Shown: piece after piece, positions 41,702 through 51,179 of the stretch
Layout of the letters: each line of letters opens with the position of its first letter
How positions within the stretch are numbered: position 1 is the first letter of the stretch
From: an uncultured Actinomycetes bacterium
GTDB taxonomy: Bacteria; Actinomycetota; Acidimicrobiia; IMCC26256; PALSA-555
DNA length: 54,820 nt
Direction of reading: 5' to 3'
Assembly (NCBI GenBank): GCA_903899845.1
Contig: CAIUKV010000147.1
Span: 1-54,820 of the forward strand
Notes under the pieces: generated by a model
The model's input: only the letters and a program-made list of their open reading frames with translations
Told to the model about the DNA's origin: nothing
Database searches by the model: none
Made by a program: the position numbers and the translations under genes

Positions 41702-42292
41702 TCACCGGCTCGCGGCCAGCAGCCGCAGCGCCTCCCGCAGGAGGTCCTCGACCGCGCCCTCGTCGGGCAGCTGGCCCATCACCGCCCGCACCTCGTCGGT
41801 CCCGTAGCCGAGGCCGGTGAGCGCCTCGCGGACCTCGGCCCGGGCCGGGGCGACACCGCCGCCCGGACCTTCGGCGAGGTCGGCCTCGGGGAGGTCGAGC
41901 CGGGCCTTGAGGTCGACCACGAGGCGCTGCGCGGTCCGCTTGCCGACCCCGGGCACGAGGGTGAGCGCATCGAGGTCGTCCTCGAGCAGGGCCCGGCGCA
42001 GCGAGCCCGGCCCGTGGACCGAGAGGATCGCGAGGGCGAGCTTGGGCCCGACGCCCGACGCCCCGAGCAGCACCTCGAACGTGTCGCGCTCGTCGCGGGT
42101 GGGGAAGCCGTAGAGCACCATCGCGTCCTCGCGCACGTGGAGATGGGTGCACAGCATCGCCGGCTCCCCGGGCACCAGCGCGAGGAGCGCGCCGGCCGGG
42201 ACCAGGACCCGGTACCCGACGCCACCGACGTCGAGCACCACCTCGCCCCCCGGGTGCCGCTCGGCGACGGTGCCCCGCAGCGAGCCGATCAC
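41702..42292 (-). CDS. ruvA: Holliday junction branch migration protein RuvA
   Basis: VIGSLRGTVAERHPGGEVVLDVGGVGYRVLVP...FPTRDERDTFEVLLGASGVGPKLALAILS; GTG 42292. Confidence 0.96.
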   Translation of the reverse strand: MIGSLRGTVAERHPGGEVVLDVGGVGYRVLVPAGALLALVPGEPAMLCTHLHVREDAMVLYGFPTRDERDTFEVLLGASGVGPKLALAILSVHGPGSLRRALLEDDLDALTLVPGVGKRTAQRLVVDLKARLDLPEADLAEGPGGGVAPARAEVREALTGLGYGTDEVRAVMGQLPDEGAVEDLLREALRLLAASR

Positions 42293-42864
42293 CGGCTCGC
42301 CTCGCGCGCGAGCGCGGCGGCGACCGCCCGCCCGAGGCCGTCGGGACCCCCCACCCCGGCGTCGGTGGCGGCGCCGGCCGCGGTCGTGATCCGGGCCGCC
42401 CACAGGTGGCACACCGCGAGCGCGAGCGCGTCGGCGGCGTCGGGGGGCTTCGGCGGGGCGTCGAGTCCGCAGAGCCGCGCGACCATCGCCTGCACCTGGG
42501 CCTTCCCGGCGCCGCCGTGCCCGGTGACCGCGAGCTTGACCTCGTTCGGGCTGTAGTGGGTCACCGGGATCGACCGGCGGGCCGCCGCGGCCAGGGCGAG
42601 CCCGCTGGCCATCCCCACGGCGATCGCGGTGCGGGCGTTGACCTGGAACAGCACCCGCTCCACGGCCACCGCGGCCGGGCGGACCTCGTCGAGGAGGTCG
42701 TCGAGATCGCCGGCGAGCAGGGCCAGGCGCTCGGGCAGGTCGAGGTCGGGCGGGGTGCGCAGGACCCCGAAGGCCACGGGCACGAGGTTGCTCCCGGCCC
42801 GGCGCACCACCCCGTACCCGCAGCGGGAGAGGCCGGGGTCGATCCCGAGGACGGCGTCGAACAC
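42289..42864 (-). CDS. ruvC: Crossover junction endodeoxyribonuclease RuvC
   Basis: VLGIDPGLSRCGYGVV...VAVERVLFQVNARTAIAVGMASGLAL...YSPNEVKLAVTGHGGAGKAQVQAMV...PDAADALALAVCHL; GTG 42864. Confidence 0.97.
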   Translation of the reverse strand: MFDAVLGIDPGLSRCGYGVVRRAGSNLVPVAFGVLRTPPDLDLPERLALLAGDLDDLLDEVRPAAVAVERVLFQVNARTAIAVGMASGLALAAAARRSIPVTHYSPNEVKLAVTGHGGAGKAQVQAMVARLCGLDAPPKPPDAADALALAVCHLWAARITTAAGAATDAGVGGPDGLGRAVAAALAREASR

Positions 42865-42910
42865 GAGTTCGATCCTACGGGGGGCGCCACGAGCCGCGGC
42901 GGACCCCGCC

Positions 42911-43714
42911 CTACCGGCTCGTCGCCGACCGGTAGCGCCGCACCGACAGGGTCGCGAACACGACGGTGATCCCGGCCGCCCAGGCCAGCGCCAGCCACGG
43001 GTCGCTCCCGGGGTCACGCCCGTTGTAGAGCGCCCGGCCCGCGTCGGTGACGATCGTGACCGGGTTGTTCCGGGCGATGGGCTGGAGCCAGCCGGGCATG
43101 TTCTCGGGCGCGACGAACGCCGACGAGAGGAAGGTGGCCACGAACATCCAGAGGAACGCGATGGAGTTCACGGCCTCGGTCGAGCGGGCGACCAGCCCGG
43201 TGTAGGCCTGGATCCAGCTGAAGGCGTAGGCGAACACGAAGAGCAGTGCCGTCGCCGCGATCGCGGCCGGGATCGAGCCCTCGATGCGGAAGCCCACAAC
43301 GAACGCGACGACGAGCATCGCGGTGAACGACAGCGCGTTGCGCACGACGTCGCTCATGGTGCGCCCGATCAGGACCGCGCCGGGCGCCATGGGGAGCGAC
43401 CGCAGGCGATCGACCAGGCCCCGGCTCAGGTCCTCGGCGATGCCGAGCCCGGTGTAGATCGAGCCGAACAGCACCGTCTGGGCGAAGATCCCCGGGACCA
43501 CGTACTGCTCGTAGCTGCGGTAGCCCGGGACCACGATCGAGCCGCCGAACACGTACACGAACAGCACGACGAACATCACCGGCTGCAGCGCGGCGAACAC
43601 GAGAAGCTCGGGGTTGCGGGGCAGCGCCCGGAGATGGCGCAGCGCCTCGGTCCAGCTGTCGCGGACCGCCCACCCCAGCCCCCCGGGCGGGTCGGGATCG
43701 GTCGGTCGGCTCAC
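42911..43714 (-). CDS. ABC-2 type (daunorubicin/DrrB-like) transporter permease
   Basis: Six-TM ABC-2 permease; VMFVVLFVYVFGG...VPGIFAQTVLFGS...EDLSRGLVDRLRSLPMAPGAVLIGRTMSDVVRN; GTG 43714. Confidence 0.9.
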   Translation of the reverse strand: MSRPTDPDPPGGLGWAVRDSWTEALRHLRALPRNPELLVFAALQPVMFVVLFVYVFGGSIVVPGYRSYEQYVVPGIFAQTVLFGSIYTGLGIAEDLSRGLVDRLRSLPMAPGAVLIGRTMSDVVRNALSFTAMLVVAFVVGFRIEGSIPAAIAATALLFVFAYAFSWIQAYTGLVARSTEAVNSIAFLWMFVATFLSSAFVAPENMPGWLQPIARNNPVTIVTDAGRALYNGRDPGSDPWLALAWAAGITVVFATLSVRRYRSATSR

Positions 43715-44685
43715 GGCGCGTCCCCGGCGTCGCCCGCCGCGGCGTGCCCGGTGAGCGCGAAGAACACGTCGTCGAGGGTGGAGCCCCGCACCCCGACGTC
43801 GACGAGGGCGATCCCGGCGGCGTCGAGCCGGCGCACGACGTCGGGGACGACGCCCCGGGTGTCGCGCACCGGCACCACCACGCGGCGGCCGTCCGGGTCG
43901 AGGTGGGGCACCCCGACCGCGATCTCCCCCAACGCGGCGCCGACCCGGTCCCGGTCGGCGGCGTGCGCGCACACGACCTCGATCTGCTCGCCGCCCACCC
44001 GCCGCTTGAGCTCGGCCGGGGTCCCCCGGTCGATCACCGTCCCGTGGTCGATCACCGCGACGTCATGGGCGAGGCGGTCGGCCTCGTCGAGGTACTGCGT
44101 GGTCAGCAGCACCGTCATCCCCCCGGCGACCAGCTCGTCGACGAGGTCCCACATCACCGAGCGACTACGGGGGTCGAGCCCGGTGGTGGGCTCGTCGAGG
44201 AACAGCACCGACGGACGGCCGATCAGGCTCATGGCGATGTCGAGGCGGCGGCGCATGCCCCCCGAGTACGTCCCGCAGACCCGGTGCCCCGCGTCGGTCA
44301 GGTCGAAGCGGTCGAGCATCTCGTCGGCCCGGCGGCGGGCCTCCCGGGTGGGCAGGTGGAACAGCCGCCCGACGTGGACGAGGTTCTCGTACCCGGTCAG
44401 GCGCTCGTCCACCGCGGCGTACTGCCCGGTGAGACCGATGCGGGCCCGGGCCCGACGCGGCTCGGCGACCACGTCGATGCCGTCGATCGTCACCGTGCCC
44501 CGGTCGGGGACCAGGAGCGTGGTCAGGATCCGCACCGCGGTGGTCTTCCCCGCGCCGTTCGGGCCGAGGAGCCCGAGGACGCTCCCCCGCTCGACCGTGA
44601 GGTCCACTCCCCGCAGCGCCTCGGTCGCACCGAACCGCTTCGCGAGCCCGCGCGCGACGACCGCAGGCGCACCGGCACCGCTCAC
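43711..44685 (-). CDS. ABC transporter ATP-binding protein (DrrA-like)
   Basis: LLGPNGAGKTTAVRILTTLL...TYSGGMRRRLDIAMSLIGRPSVLFLDEPTTGLDPRSR; GTG 44685. Confidence 0.94.
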   Translation of the reverse strand: MSGAGAPAVVARGLAKRFGATEALRGVDLTVERGSVLGLLGPNGAGKTTAVRILTTLLVPDRGTVTIDGIDVVAEPRRARARIGLTGQYAAVDERLTGYENLVHVGRLFHLPTREARRRADEMLDRFDLTDAGHRVCGTYSGGMRRRLDIAMSLIGRPSVLFLDEPTTGLDPRSRSVMWDLVDELVAGGMTVLLTTQYLDEADRLAHDVAVIDHGTVIDRGTPAELKRRVGGEQIEVVCAHAADRDRVGAALGEIAVGVPHLDPDGRRVVVPVRDTRGVVPDVVRRLDAAGIALVDVGVRGSTLDDVFFALTGHAAAGDAGDAP

Positions 44686-45983
44686 GGGCGGTAGTAGCCG
44701 TAGAGGTCCACCACCAGGTTGGGGCAGCCGTTGTTGGTGTAGCCCCGGATGGTGCCGTCGGTCCCGATCTTCACCGACGCCAGGTTCGACACGACCTGCC
44801 CGGCGAGGTAGTTCAGCGTCGACGCCTGGGGCATCGTCGCCGCGCCCGGCCACACCGTGAGGTACCCGGGACCGGTGGGCACGACTGCGGTCACGTTGAC
44901 GGCGACCGCCGCGGCGTCGGTGGGGACCCCGAAGAACCCGGCGAACGGCACCGCCCCACCACCGGCACCGAGGCAGATCCCGCCGTAGCGGGAGTCGAGC
45001 ACGCGCGTCGGGCTGATCGCCACGAACCCGCCCGAGCCGGGCTCGCCCCCGGTGAAGTAGCCGAGGACGTCGGCCACGGCCCGCGGGCACCCGAAGCTCG
45101 AGTACAGCTGGACCGCACCCCCGGCACCGAGCTTGACCTGGACCTGGCTGGCCTGGTCCTCGCCCGGGGCGTAGTTGACGTTGGCCGCGAGCGGCATCGC
45201 CTCGCCCGCGGGCCAGGCTCGGGCGAAGCCCGCCCCACCGGCCCCGGCGACGGTGAAGTTCAGCACCACGGCCGCCGCGTCGGCGGGGATGCCCATCTCC
45301 GCCGCAGTGAGCGTCCGGCCCGCCGAGCTCAGACAGCCCGGAGCGGTGTCGAGGACGCGGGCCGGGGTCACCCCGACGAACCCGCCGGGACCGGTCGCGC
45401 CGCCGGTGAAGTAGCCGGTCACGTCGACCACGACGTTCGGACACGTACCGTCCAGGGCCCGGATCGCGACCGCACCGCCCGCGCCCAGCTTCGTCGTCAC
45501 CGCGTTCGCAGTGACCTCGCCTGAACCGAAGTTCAGGCTGGAGTTCCCGGGCCACGCGATCCCCGCCGCCCAGAGCGCGACCCAGCCGCTCGCCCCGGTC
45601 GGGGCGACCACGGTGACGTTGAGGGCGACGGCGGTGGCGTCCGCGGGGACCCCGAAGGCGCCGACCAGGGTCAGGGTCCGGGGGGTGGCACCGACACAGG
45701 GGCCGGCACTGCGGGTGTCGAGGGCCCGGACCGGGGTGAGGCCGACGAACCCTCCCCCGACCACCAGGGCGTCCGCTCCCGGGGAGGTGACCCGGGGACC
45801 CGTCCGGGCCCCGGGGAGCGCGCCGCCGACGACCAGCGCGACCACGGCGCCGACGACGAGGGCGACGAGCGCCATCGTCCGGGCCGGCCGCCGACGCACC
45901 CCACGCCCCGTCCGCATCGCCGAACCCGCTGCCCCCGCTGGCCCCGGGCGCTCCTCCGTCCTCTCGGTGCGCACCCGTCGCAT
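44682..45983 (-). CDS. Membrane-anchored/secreted protein with three tandem about 120-aa repeats (GFVxxxPxRxLDT...LNVTVV...VVVDVxGYF)
   Basis: N-terminal TM (ARTMALVALVVGAVVALVVGGAL) then three repeats, each ending GCP/TCPxxVxDVxGYF/Y and containing one N-terminal Cys. Confidence 0.85.
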   Translation of the reverse strand: MRRVRTERTEERPGPAGAAGSAMRTGRGVRRRPARTMALVALVVGAVVALVVGGALPGARTGPRVTSPGADALVVGGGFVGLTPVRALDTRSAGPCVGATPRTLTLVGAFGVPADATAVALNVTVVAPTGASGWVALWAAGIAWPGNSSLNFGSGEVTANAVTTKLGAGGAVAIRALDGTCPNVVVDVTGYFTGGATGPGGFVGVTPARVLDTAPGCLSSAGRTLTAAEMGIPADAAAVVLNFTVAGAGGAGFARAWPAGEAMPLAANVNYAPGEDQASQVQVKLGAGGAVQLYSSFGCPRAVADVLGYFTGGEPGSGGFVAISPTRVLDSRYGGICLGAGGGAVPFAGFFGVPTDAAAVAVNVTAVVPTGPGYLTVWPGAATMPQASTLNYLAGQVVSNLASVKIGTDGTIRGYTNNGCPNLVVDLYGYYRP

Positions 45984-45989
45984 CCGGCC

Positions 45990-45995
45990 ACGATA
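45990..45995 (-). promoter_or_regulatory. -10 TATCGT, 6 nt before the ATG of the repeat protein (predicted leaderless)
   Basis: Minus strand TATCGT-GGCCGG-ATG. Confidence 0.55.
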
Positions 45996-46000
45996 CCTAC

Positions 46001-46046
46001 GCCCACCCGGCGCACCGGGGCAGGCCCACCCGGCGCACCGGGGCAG
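46001..46046. repeat. Perfect 23-bp tandem repeat x2 with hairpin potential
   Basis: GCCCACCCGGCGCACCGGGGCAG twice; each copy contains CCCGG-CGCA-CCGGG. Confidence 0.95.
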
Positions 46047-46067
46047 GCCCGGCCGCGGCCCCGACCG

Positions 46068-46775
46068 CTACCGGAAGAGGCGTCGCAGCAGCCAGAGGAG
46101 GACCACGAGGCCGCCCACCCCGGCGAGCACCGGGACCAGGCGCTTGGCCACCGCGCCCCCGGCGGCGTCCATGAGGTCGACGGGCGCGACCTCGGGGGCG
46201 TCGATGCGCCGGATCCCGCCGGCCGGAGCGTCCGAGGGTGCGCTCGCCGTCGGCGCCGCCGAGTCCGCGGGCGACGCCCCGGTCGACGCCCCGGTCGAGT
46301 CCGCGGGCGACGGCGCATCCGCCGTCGGGCTCCCGTTCAGCACGTCGGCCTCGAGCGACGCCACGAACTGGGCCAGGAGCTTCGCCGAGACGTCGGCCAT
46401 GACGCCCCGTCCGAACTGGGCGACCTTGCCGGTGATGTTGAGATCGGTGTCGACGCCCACGGTCGTGCCGGTGCCGTCCTCGGCCAGGGTGACCGTCACG
46501 GTGGCCGACGCGTTGCCCTGGCCGCGCGTGTCACGCCCCTCGCCCTTGAGCACGATGCGGCGGGCGGCCTCGTCGGCCTCGACGATCCGGGCCGCGCCCT
46601 TGTACTGCGCGGTGATGGGCCCGACCTTGACCTTCACCACCCCCCGGTACTCGTCGCCCTCGATCTCCTGGAGCTGGGCCCCGGGCATGCACGGGGCGAT
46701 CCGCTCGACGTCGAGCAGGACACGCCAGGCCTCGTCGATGGGCACGTCGACCCGGAACTGGTCCTCGATCTTCAT
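46068..46775 (-). CDS. coxG: CoxG/SRPBCC family carbon monoxide dehydrogenase-associated protein with C-terminal TM
   Basis: MKIEDQFRVDVPIDEAWRVLLDVERIAPCMPGAQLQEIEGDEYRGVVKVKVGPITAQYKGAARI...; C-terminal VPVLAGVGGLVVLLWLLRRLFR. Confidence 0.9.
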   Translation of the reverse strand: MKIEDQFRVDVPIDEAWRVLLDVERIAPCMPGAQLQEIEGDEYRGVVKVKVGPITAQYKGAARIVEADEAARRIVLKGEGRDTRGQGNASATVTVTLAEDGTGTTVGVDTDLNITGKVAQFGRGVMADVSAKLLAQFVASLEADVLNGSPTADAPSPADSTGASTGASPADSAAPTASAPSDAPAGGIRRIDAPEVAPVDLMDAAGGAVAKRLVPVLAGVGGLVVLLWLLRRLFR

Positions 46776-47407
46776 GATGGCGACGTCTCCGTGCTCGGGT
46801 CGCCCGGCTCGGGCGGGAGTGCGGCGGCACCGAGCGCCGCCAGGTCGCCGAGCGTATCCACATCGGCCGGGTCACCGGTACCCGTGCAGTCGACCTCGAC
46901 CACCGGGACCCGACCCATCAGCTGGCGGGCCCCCTCGTCGCCGGTCAGGGCCCCGACCTCGGCCCAGCGGGCGCGCGGGACCAGCACCGGGTTGCCCCGC
47001 CGGCCCGCGTAGGTGGCCACCACGAGCGCGTCCCCCCCGGCACCGGCGGCGGCGACCAGGCGCCGGTAGGCCTCGGCCCCGATCCGGGGCTGGTCGGCGA
47101 GGCCCACGCAGGCGGCGGTGACCTCCGGATCGGTCCCGAGGGCGGCGAGCCCGGCCCGCACGCTCGCACTGATCCCGTCGGCCCAGTCGGGCGCGACCAC
47201 GACGCGCACGTCGGCCGGCGCGCGCGCCGCGACCGCGGACGCGGCGTGGCCGACCACGAGCACCACGGGCGCGCACCCGCTCGCGAGCGCGGCGTCGAGG
47301 GCCCAGTCGACGAGCGGTCGCCCCTCGAGCTCCACCAGCGGCTTGGGCGACGCTGCGCCGAGGCGCGTCCCCCGGCCCGCGGCGAGGACGATCGCCGCGG
47401 TCGTCAC
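46772..47407 (-). CDS. MobA/MocA-like nucleotidyltransferase (Mo-cofactor type)
   Basis: AAIVLAAGRGTRLGAASPKPLVELEGRPLVDWALDAAL...VVGHAASAVAA...LADQPRIGAEAYRRL...RRGNPVLVPR. Confidence 0.87.
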   Translation of the reverse strand: MTTAAIVLAAGRGTRLGAASPKPLVELEGRPLVDWALDAALASGCAPVVLVVGHAASAVAARAPADVRVVVAPDWADGISASVRAGLAALGTDPEVTAACVGLADQPRIGAEAYRRLVAAAGAGGDALVVATYAGRRGNPVLVPRARWAEVGALTGDEGARQLMGRVPVVEVDCTGTGDPADVDTLGDLAALGAAALPPEPGDPSTETSPS

Positions 47408-47414
47408 GCGCCGG

Positions 47415-48229
47415 TCAGAGTCCGGCCGCCTCGAGGGCGCGCCGGACGAGCACGCGGGCGAGGTGCTCGCGGTACTCGGACGAGCCGTTGAGGTCGGCGG
47501 GCGCCTCGGTCCCCTCGGCCGCGACCGCGGCCGCGTCGGCCGCGGACGCCCCGGCCGCCAGCGCCTCCTCGACCGCCCGGGCCCGCACCGGGGTGGCCCC
47601 CATGTTCACCAGCGCGACCCGCGTGCTGCCGTTGCGCACGGCGAGGGCGCCGACGATGGCCCAGTCCTGGGCCCGCCGGTTGAACTTCTGGTAGTTCCAG
47701 CCCCCGGCCGCCTTCGGCACCTGGATCTCGGTGAGGAGCTCGTCGGGCGCCAGCGCGGTCTCGAGGAAGCCGTGGAAGAAGTCGGCGGCGGCGATGGACC
47801 GCGTGCCCCCGGGGCCCCGAGCCACCAGGGTGGCGTCGAGCGCGAGCAGGACCGCCGGGAGGTCGGACGCCGGGTCGCCGTGGGCGACCGAGCCCCCGAG
47901 GGTGCCGCGGTGACGGACCTGGTTGTCGCCGACCTCGGCGGCCACGCCCCGCAGCGCCGGGCAGGCGGCGGCGAGGAGGTCGCTCGTCTCGAGGTCGCGG
48001 TGGCGGGTGAGCGCGCCGATCGCGACGTGGTCGCCGCCGTCGCGCACGTACGAGAGGTCGGTGACCCGGCCGAGATCGACCAGCACGGTCGGGGTCGCGA
48101 GCCGCAGCTTCATCAGCGGGATCAGCGACATGCCCCCGGCGAGGAGCTTGGCGTCGTCGCCGTGCTCGGCGAGCGCGGCGATCGCGGCGTCGGCCGAGTC
48201 GGCCCGCACGTACTCGAACGCGGCGGGGA

Positions 48230-48233
<4 letters not shown>
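47415..48233 (-). CDS. coxM: Molybdenum hydroxylase FAD-binding medium subunit (CoxM-like)
   Basis: [52 protein letters not shown]...[30 protein letters not shown] 48233. Confidence 0.93.
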
Positions 48234-48703
<470 letters not shown>

Positions 48704-48768
48704 GGGAACCTCGGATCGGGTCGTCGGGGGACCGCCGCACTCTATCGCCGGGGGGCCGGTCGGGGCCG

Positions 48769-48795
48769 GGTCCGGTGGGCCGGGACCGCCGGACC
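48769..48795 (-). terminator. Hairpin after yebC
   Basis: ggtccgg...ccggacc inverted repeat directly downstream of the yebC stop. Confidence 0.35.
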
Positions 48796-48798
48796 GGC

Positions 48799-49548
48799 CT
48801 AGAGCACCGCGGCCAGCACGTCGTCGGGGATGTCGAAGTTGGCGTAGACGTTCTGGACGTCGTCGTGGTCCTCGAGCGCGTCCACCACCCGGAGCACCGA
48901 CTTCGCCGCGGCCTCGTCGGGCAGGGGCACCGTGCTGCTGGGCAGCATGGTCAGGTCGGCGCTCTGGACCGCGATGCCGGCGTCGTCGAGGGCGGTGCGC
49001 ACGGCGTGGAGGTCGGTCGCTCCGGTCGTCACCTGCCAGGTGTCGCCGGCGTCGGCGATGTCCTCGGCCCCGGCGTCGAGCGCAACGGTCATGAGGTCGT
49101 CCTCGGTCGTCGCGTCGGCGCCCACCAGGATCAGGCCCTTACGCTCGAACTGCCACGCGACCGATCCGGGCTCGGCGATGGAGCCGCCGTTGCGGTTGAA
49201 GATGTTCTTCACCTCGGCCGTGGTGCGGTTCCGGTTGTCGGTGAGGCACTCGACGTACACGGCGACGCCGTTGGTGGCGTAGCCCTCGTACGACACCGCC
49301 TCGTAGCGCTTGCCCTCGAGCTCGCCGGTCCCCCGCTTGATCGCCCGCTCGATCTTGTCGACCGGCACCGAGCTGTCGCGCGCCTTCTGGATCATGGTCC
49401 GCAGAGTGGCGTTGGCCTCGGGGTCACCCCCGCCCTCGCGCGCCGCGACCTCGATCTGGCGGGTCAACCGGGCGAACAGCTTGGCCCGGGCCTGGTCGGC
49501 CGCGCCCTTCTTGTGCTTGATCGAGTGCCACTTGGAGTGTCCGCTCAT
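48799..49548 (-). CDS. yebC: YebC/PmpR family protein
   Basis: [56 protein letters not shown]. Confidence 0.97.
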   Translation of the reverse strand: MSGHSKWHSIKHKKGAADQARAKLFARLTRQIEVAAREGGGDPEANATLRTMIQKARDSSVPVDKIERAIKRGTGELEGKRYEAVSYEGYATNGVAVYVECLTDNRNRTTAEVKNIFNRNGGSIAEPGSVAWQFERKGLILVGADATTEDDLMTVALDAGAEDIADAGDTWQVTTGATDLHAVRTALDDAGIAVQSADLTMLPSSTVPLPDEAAAKSVLRVVDALEDHDDVQNVYANFDIPDDVLAAVL

Positions 49549-49568
49549 CGTGTCTCCCGGAAGGTCGG

Positions 49569-50141
49569 TCAGGCCGCGCGGGCGGCGTGGAGGAACTGCT
49601 CGTGGAGGCGCGGGTCGCCGGCGAGCTCGGGGTGGAAGGTCGCGCCGAAGCGGACGCCGTCACGCACGAGGACCGGGGTGCCCCCGTGCTCGGCCAGCAC
49701 CGCGACCCCGGGACCGACCGCCTCGACGACCGGGGCCCGGATGAACACGCCGGGGAACCCCGGTGCACCCTCGAGATCGAGGACGCACTCGAACGACTCC
49801 TGCTGACGCCCGTACCCGTTGCGGCGCACGGTGACGTCGAGCACCCCGAAGGACTCCTGCCCGGGCAGGCCGTCGAGGATCGTCGTCGCGCACAGGATGA
49901 GGCCGGCGCAGGTCCCGAGCACGGGCAGGCCGTCGTGCAGGCGGGCCACCAGGGGATCGTGGAGGCCGGAGGTCCGCAGGAGCCGGGCCATGGTCGTCGA
50001 CTCACCGCCCGGGATGATCAGCGCCTCGCAGGCGTCGAGGTGCTCGGGGACGCGCACCTCCGTGACGGTCGCGCCGAGGGCCTCGCAGACCTCACGCTGC
50101 TCGCGGAACGCCCCCTGCAGGGCCAGCACGCCGACCCTCAC
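49569..50141 (-). CDS. pdxT: Pyridoxal 5'-phosphate synthase glutaminase subunit
   Basis: VGVLALQGAFREQREVCEALGA...LIIPGGESTTMARLLR...VLGTCAGLILCA...ATFHPELAGDPRLHEQFL. Confidence 0.97.
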   Translation of the reverse strand: MRVGVLALQGAFREQREVCEALGATVTEVRVPEHLDACEALIIPGGESTTMARLLRTSGLHDPLVARLHDGLPVLGTCAGLILCATTILDGLPGQESFGVLDVTVRRNGYGRQQESFECVLDLEGAPGFPGVFIRAPVVEAVGPGVAVLAEHGGTPVLVRDGVRFGATFHPELAGDPRLHEQFLHAARAA

Positions 50142-50165
50142 GGCCTGGGGGCCTCTCGGCGGTGA

Positions 50166-51056
50166 TCACCAGCCGCGCTCGGCGAGCTTGACCTCGAGGG
50201 TCTTGATCTCGTCGCCGCGCATGGCGGCGGGCAGACCGGTCGAGACCTTGGCCACGATCGACGGGTCCTGGTAGTGGGTCGTGGCCTCCACGATGGCCTT
50301 GGCCATCACCTCGGGCGCCTCGCTCTTGAAGATGCCGCTCCCCACGAAGACCGCCTGGGCGCCGAGCTGCATGGCGAGGGACGCGTCGGCCGGGGTGGCG
50401 ATCCCCCCGGCGCAGAACAGGGGCACAGGCAGCTCGCCGCGCTCGGCGACCTCCCGCACGAGCGCCTTGGGCACCCGCATCTCACGGGCCGCCGCCTTCA
50501 GATCCTTCGGCGTGGCCGAGGCGAGCCCCTCGATCGCACCGAAGATCGAGCGGAGGTGGCGGACCGCCTCGACGATGTTGCCGGTGCCGGCCTCACCCTT
50601 GGACCGGATCATGCAGGCACCCTCGGCGATGCGGCGCAGGGCCTCGCCGAGGTTGGTGGCGCCGCAGACGAACGGCGTGGTGAAGGCCCACTTGTCGACG
50701 TGGTACGCCTCGTCGGCCGGGGTGAGCACCTCGGACTCGTCGATGTAGTCGACGCCGAGGGCCTCGAGCACCTGGGCCTCGGCGAAGTGGCCGATCCGGC
50801 ACTTCGCCATGACCGGGATCGTGGCGACCGCCTTGATGCCCTCGATCATGGCCGGGTCGCTCATCCGGGCGACACCGCCGTCGCGGCGGATGTCGGACGG
50901 CACCCGCTCGAGCGCCATGACCGCCACGGCCCCGGCGTCCTGGGCGATCCTCGCCTCGTCCGGGGTGACGACGTCCATGATCACCCCGCCGCGGAGCATC
51001 TCGGCGAGGCCCCGCTTGACCCGGGCGGTCCCGGTGGTGCGTGCGTCGGAAGCCAT
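50166..51056 (-). CDS. pdxS: Pyridoxal 5'-phosphate synthase lyase subunit
   Basis: [62 protein letters not shown] 51056. Confidence 0.98.
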   Translation of the reverse strand: MASDARTTGTARVKRGLAEMLRGGVIMDVVTPDEARIAQDAGAVAVMALERVPSDIRRDGGVARMSDPAMIEGIKAVATIPVMAKCRIGHFAEAQVLEALGVDYIDESEVLTPADEAYHVDKWAFTTPFVCGATNLGEALRRIAEGACMIRSKGEAGTGNIVEAVRHLRSIFGAIEGLASATPKDLKAAAREMRVPKALVREVAERGELPVPLFCAGGIATPADASLAMQLGAQAVFVGSGIFKSEAPEVMAKAIVEATTHYQDPSIVAKVSTGLPAAMRGDEIKTLEVKLAERGW

Positions 51057-51062
51057 GCCCCG

Positions 51063-51068
51063 AGTGTA
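51063..51068 (-). promoter_or_regulatory. -10 TACACT, 6 nt before the pdxS ATG (predicted leaderless)
   Basis: Minus strand TACACT-CGGGGC-ATG. Confidence 0.6.
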
Positions 51069-51111
51069 CCGACGCCGCCCGCGGACCCGGTCGCCCGTGC
51101 CCGTCGCCCCG

Positions 51112-51129
51112 GGCCTCCGGTCGGAGGCC
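51112..51129 (-). terminator. Palindromic hairpin between DUF3048 gene and pdxS
   Basis: ggcctcc-ggtc-ggaggcc perfect 7-bp stem, 4-nt loop; no U tract. Confidence 0.5.
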
Positions 51130-51179
51130 ACGGCCGGGAATACGCGCGGCGCTCGCGAGCAGGCGGATCGGCGAGCGGC

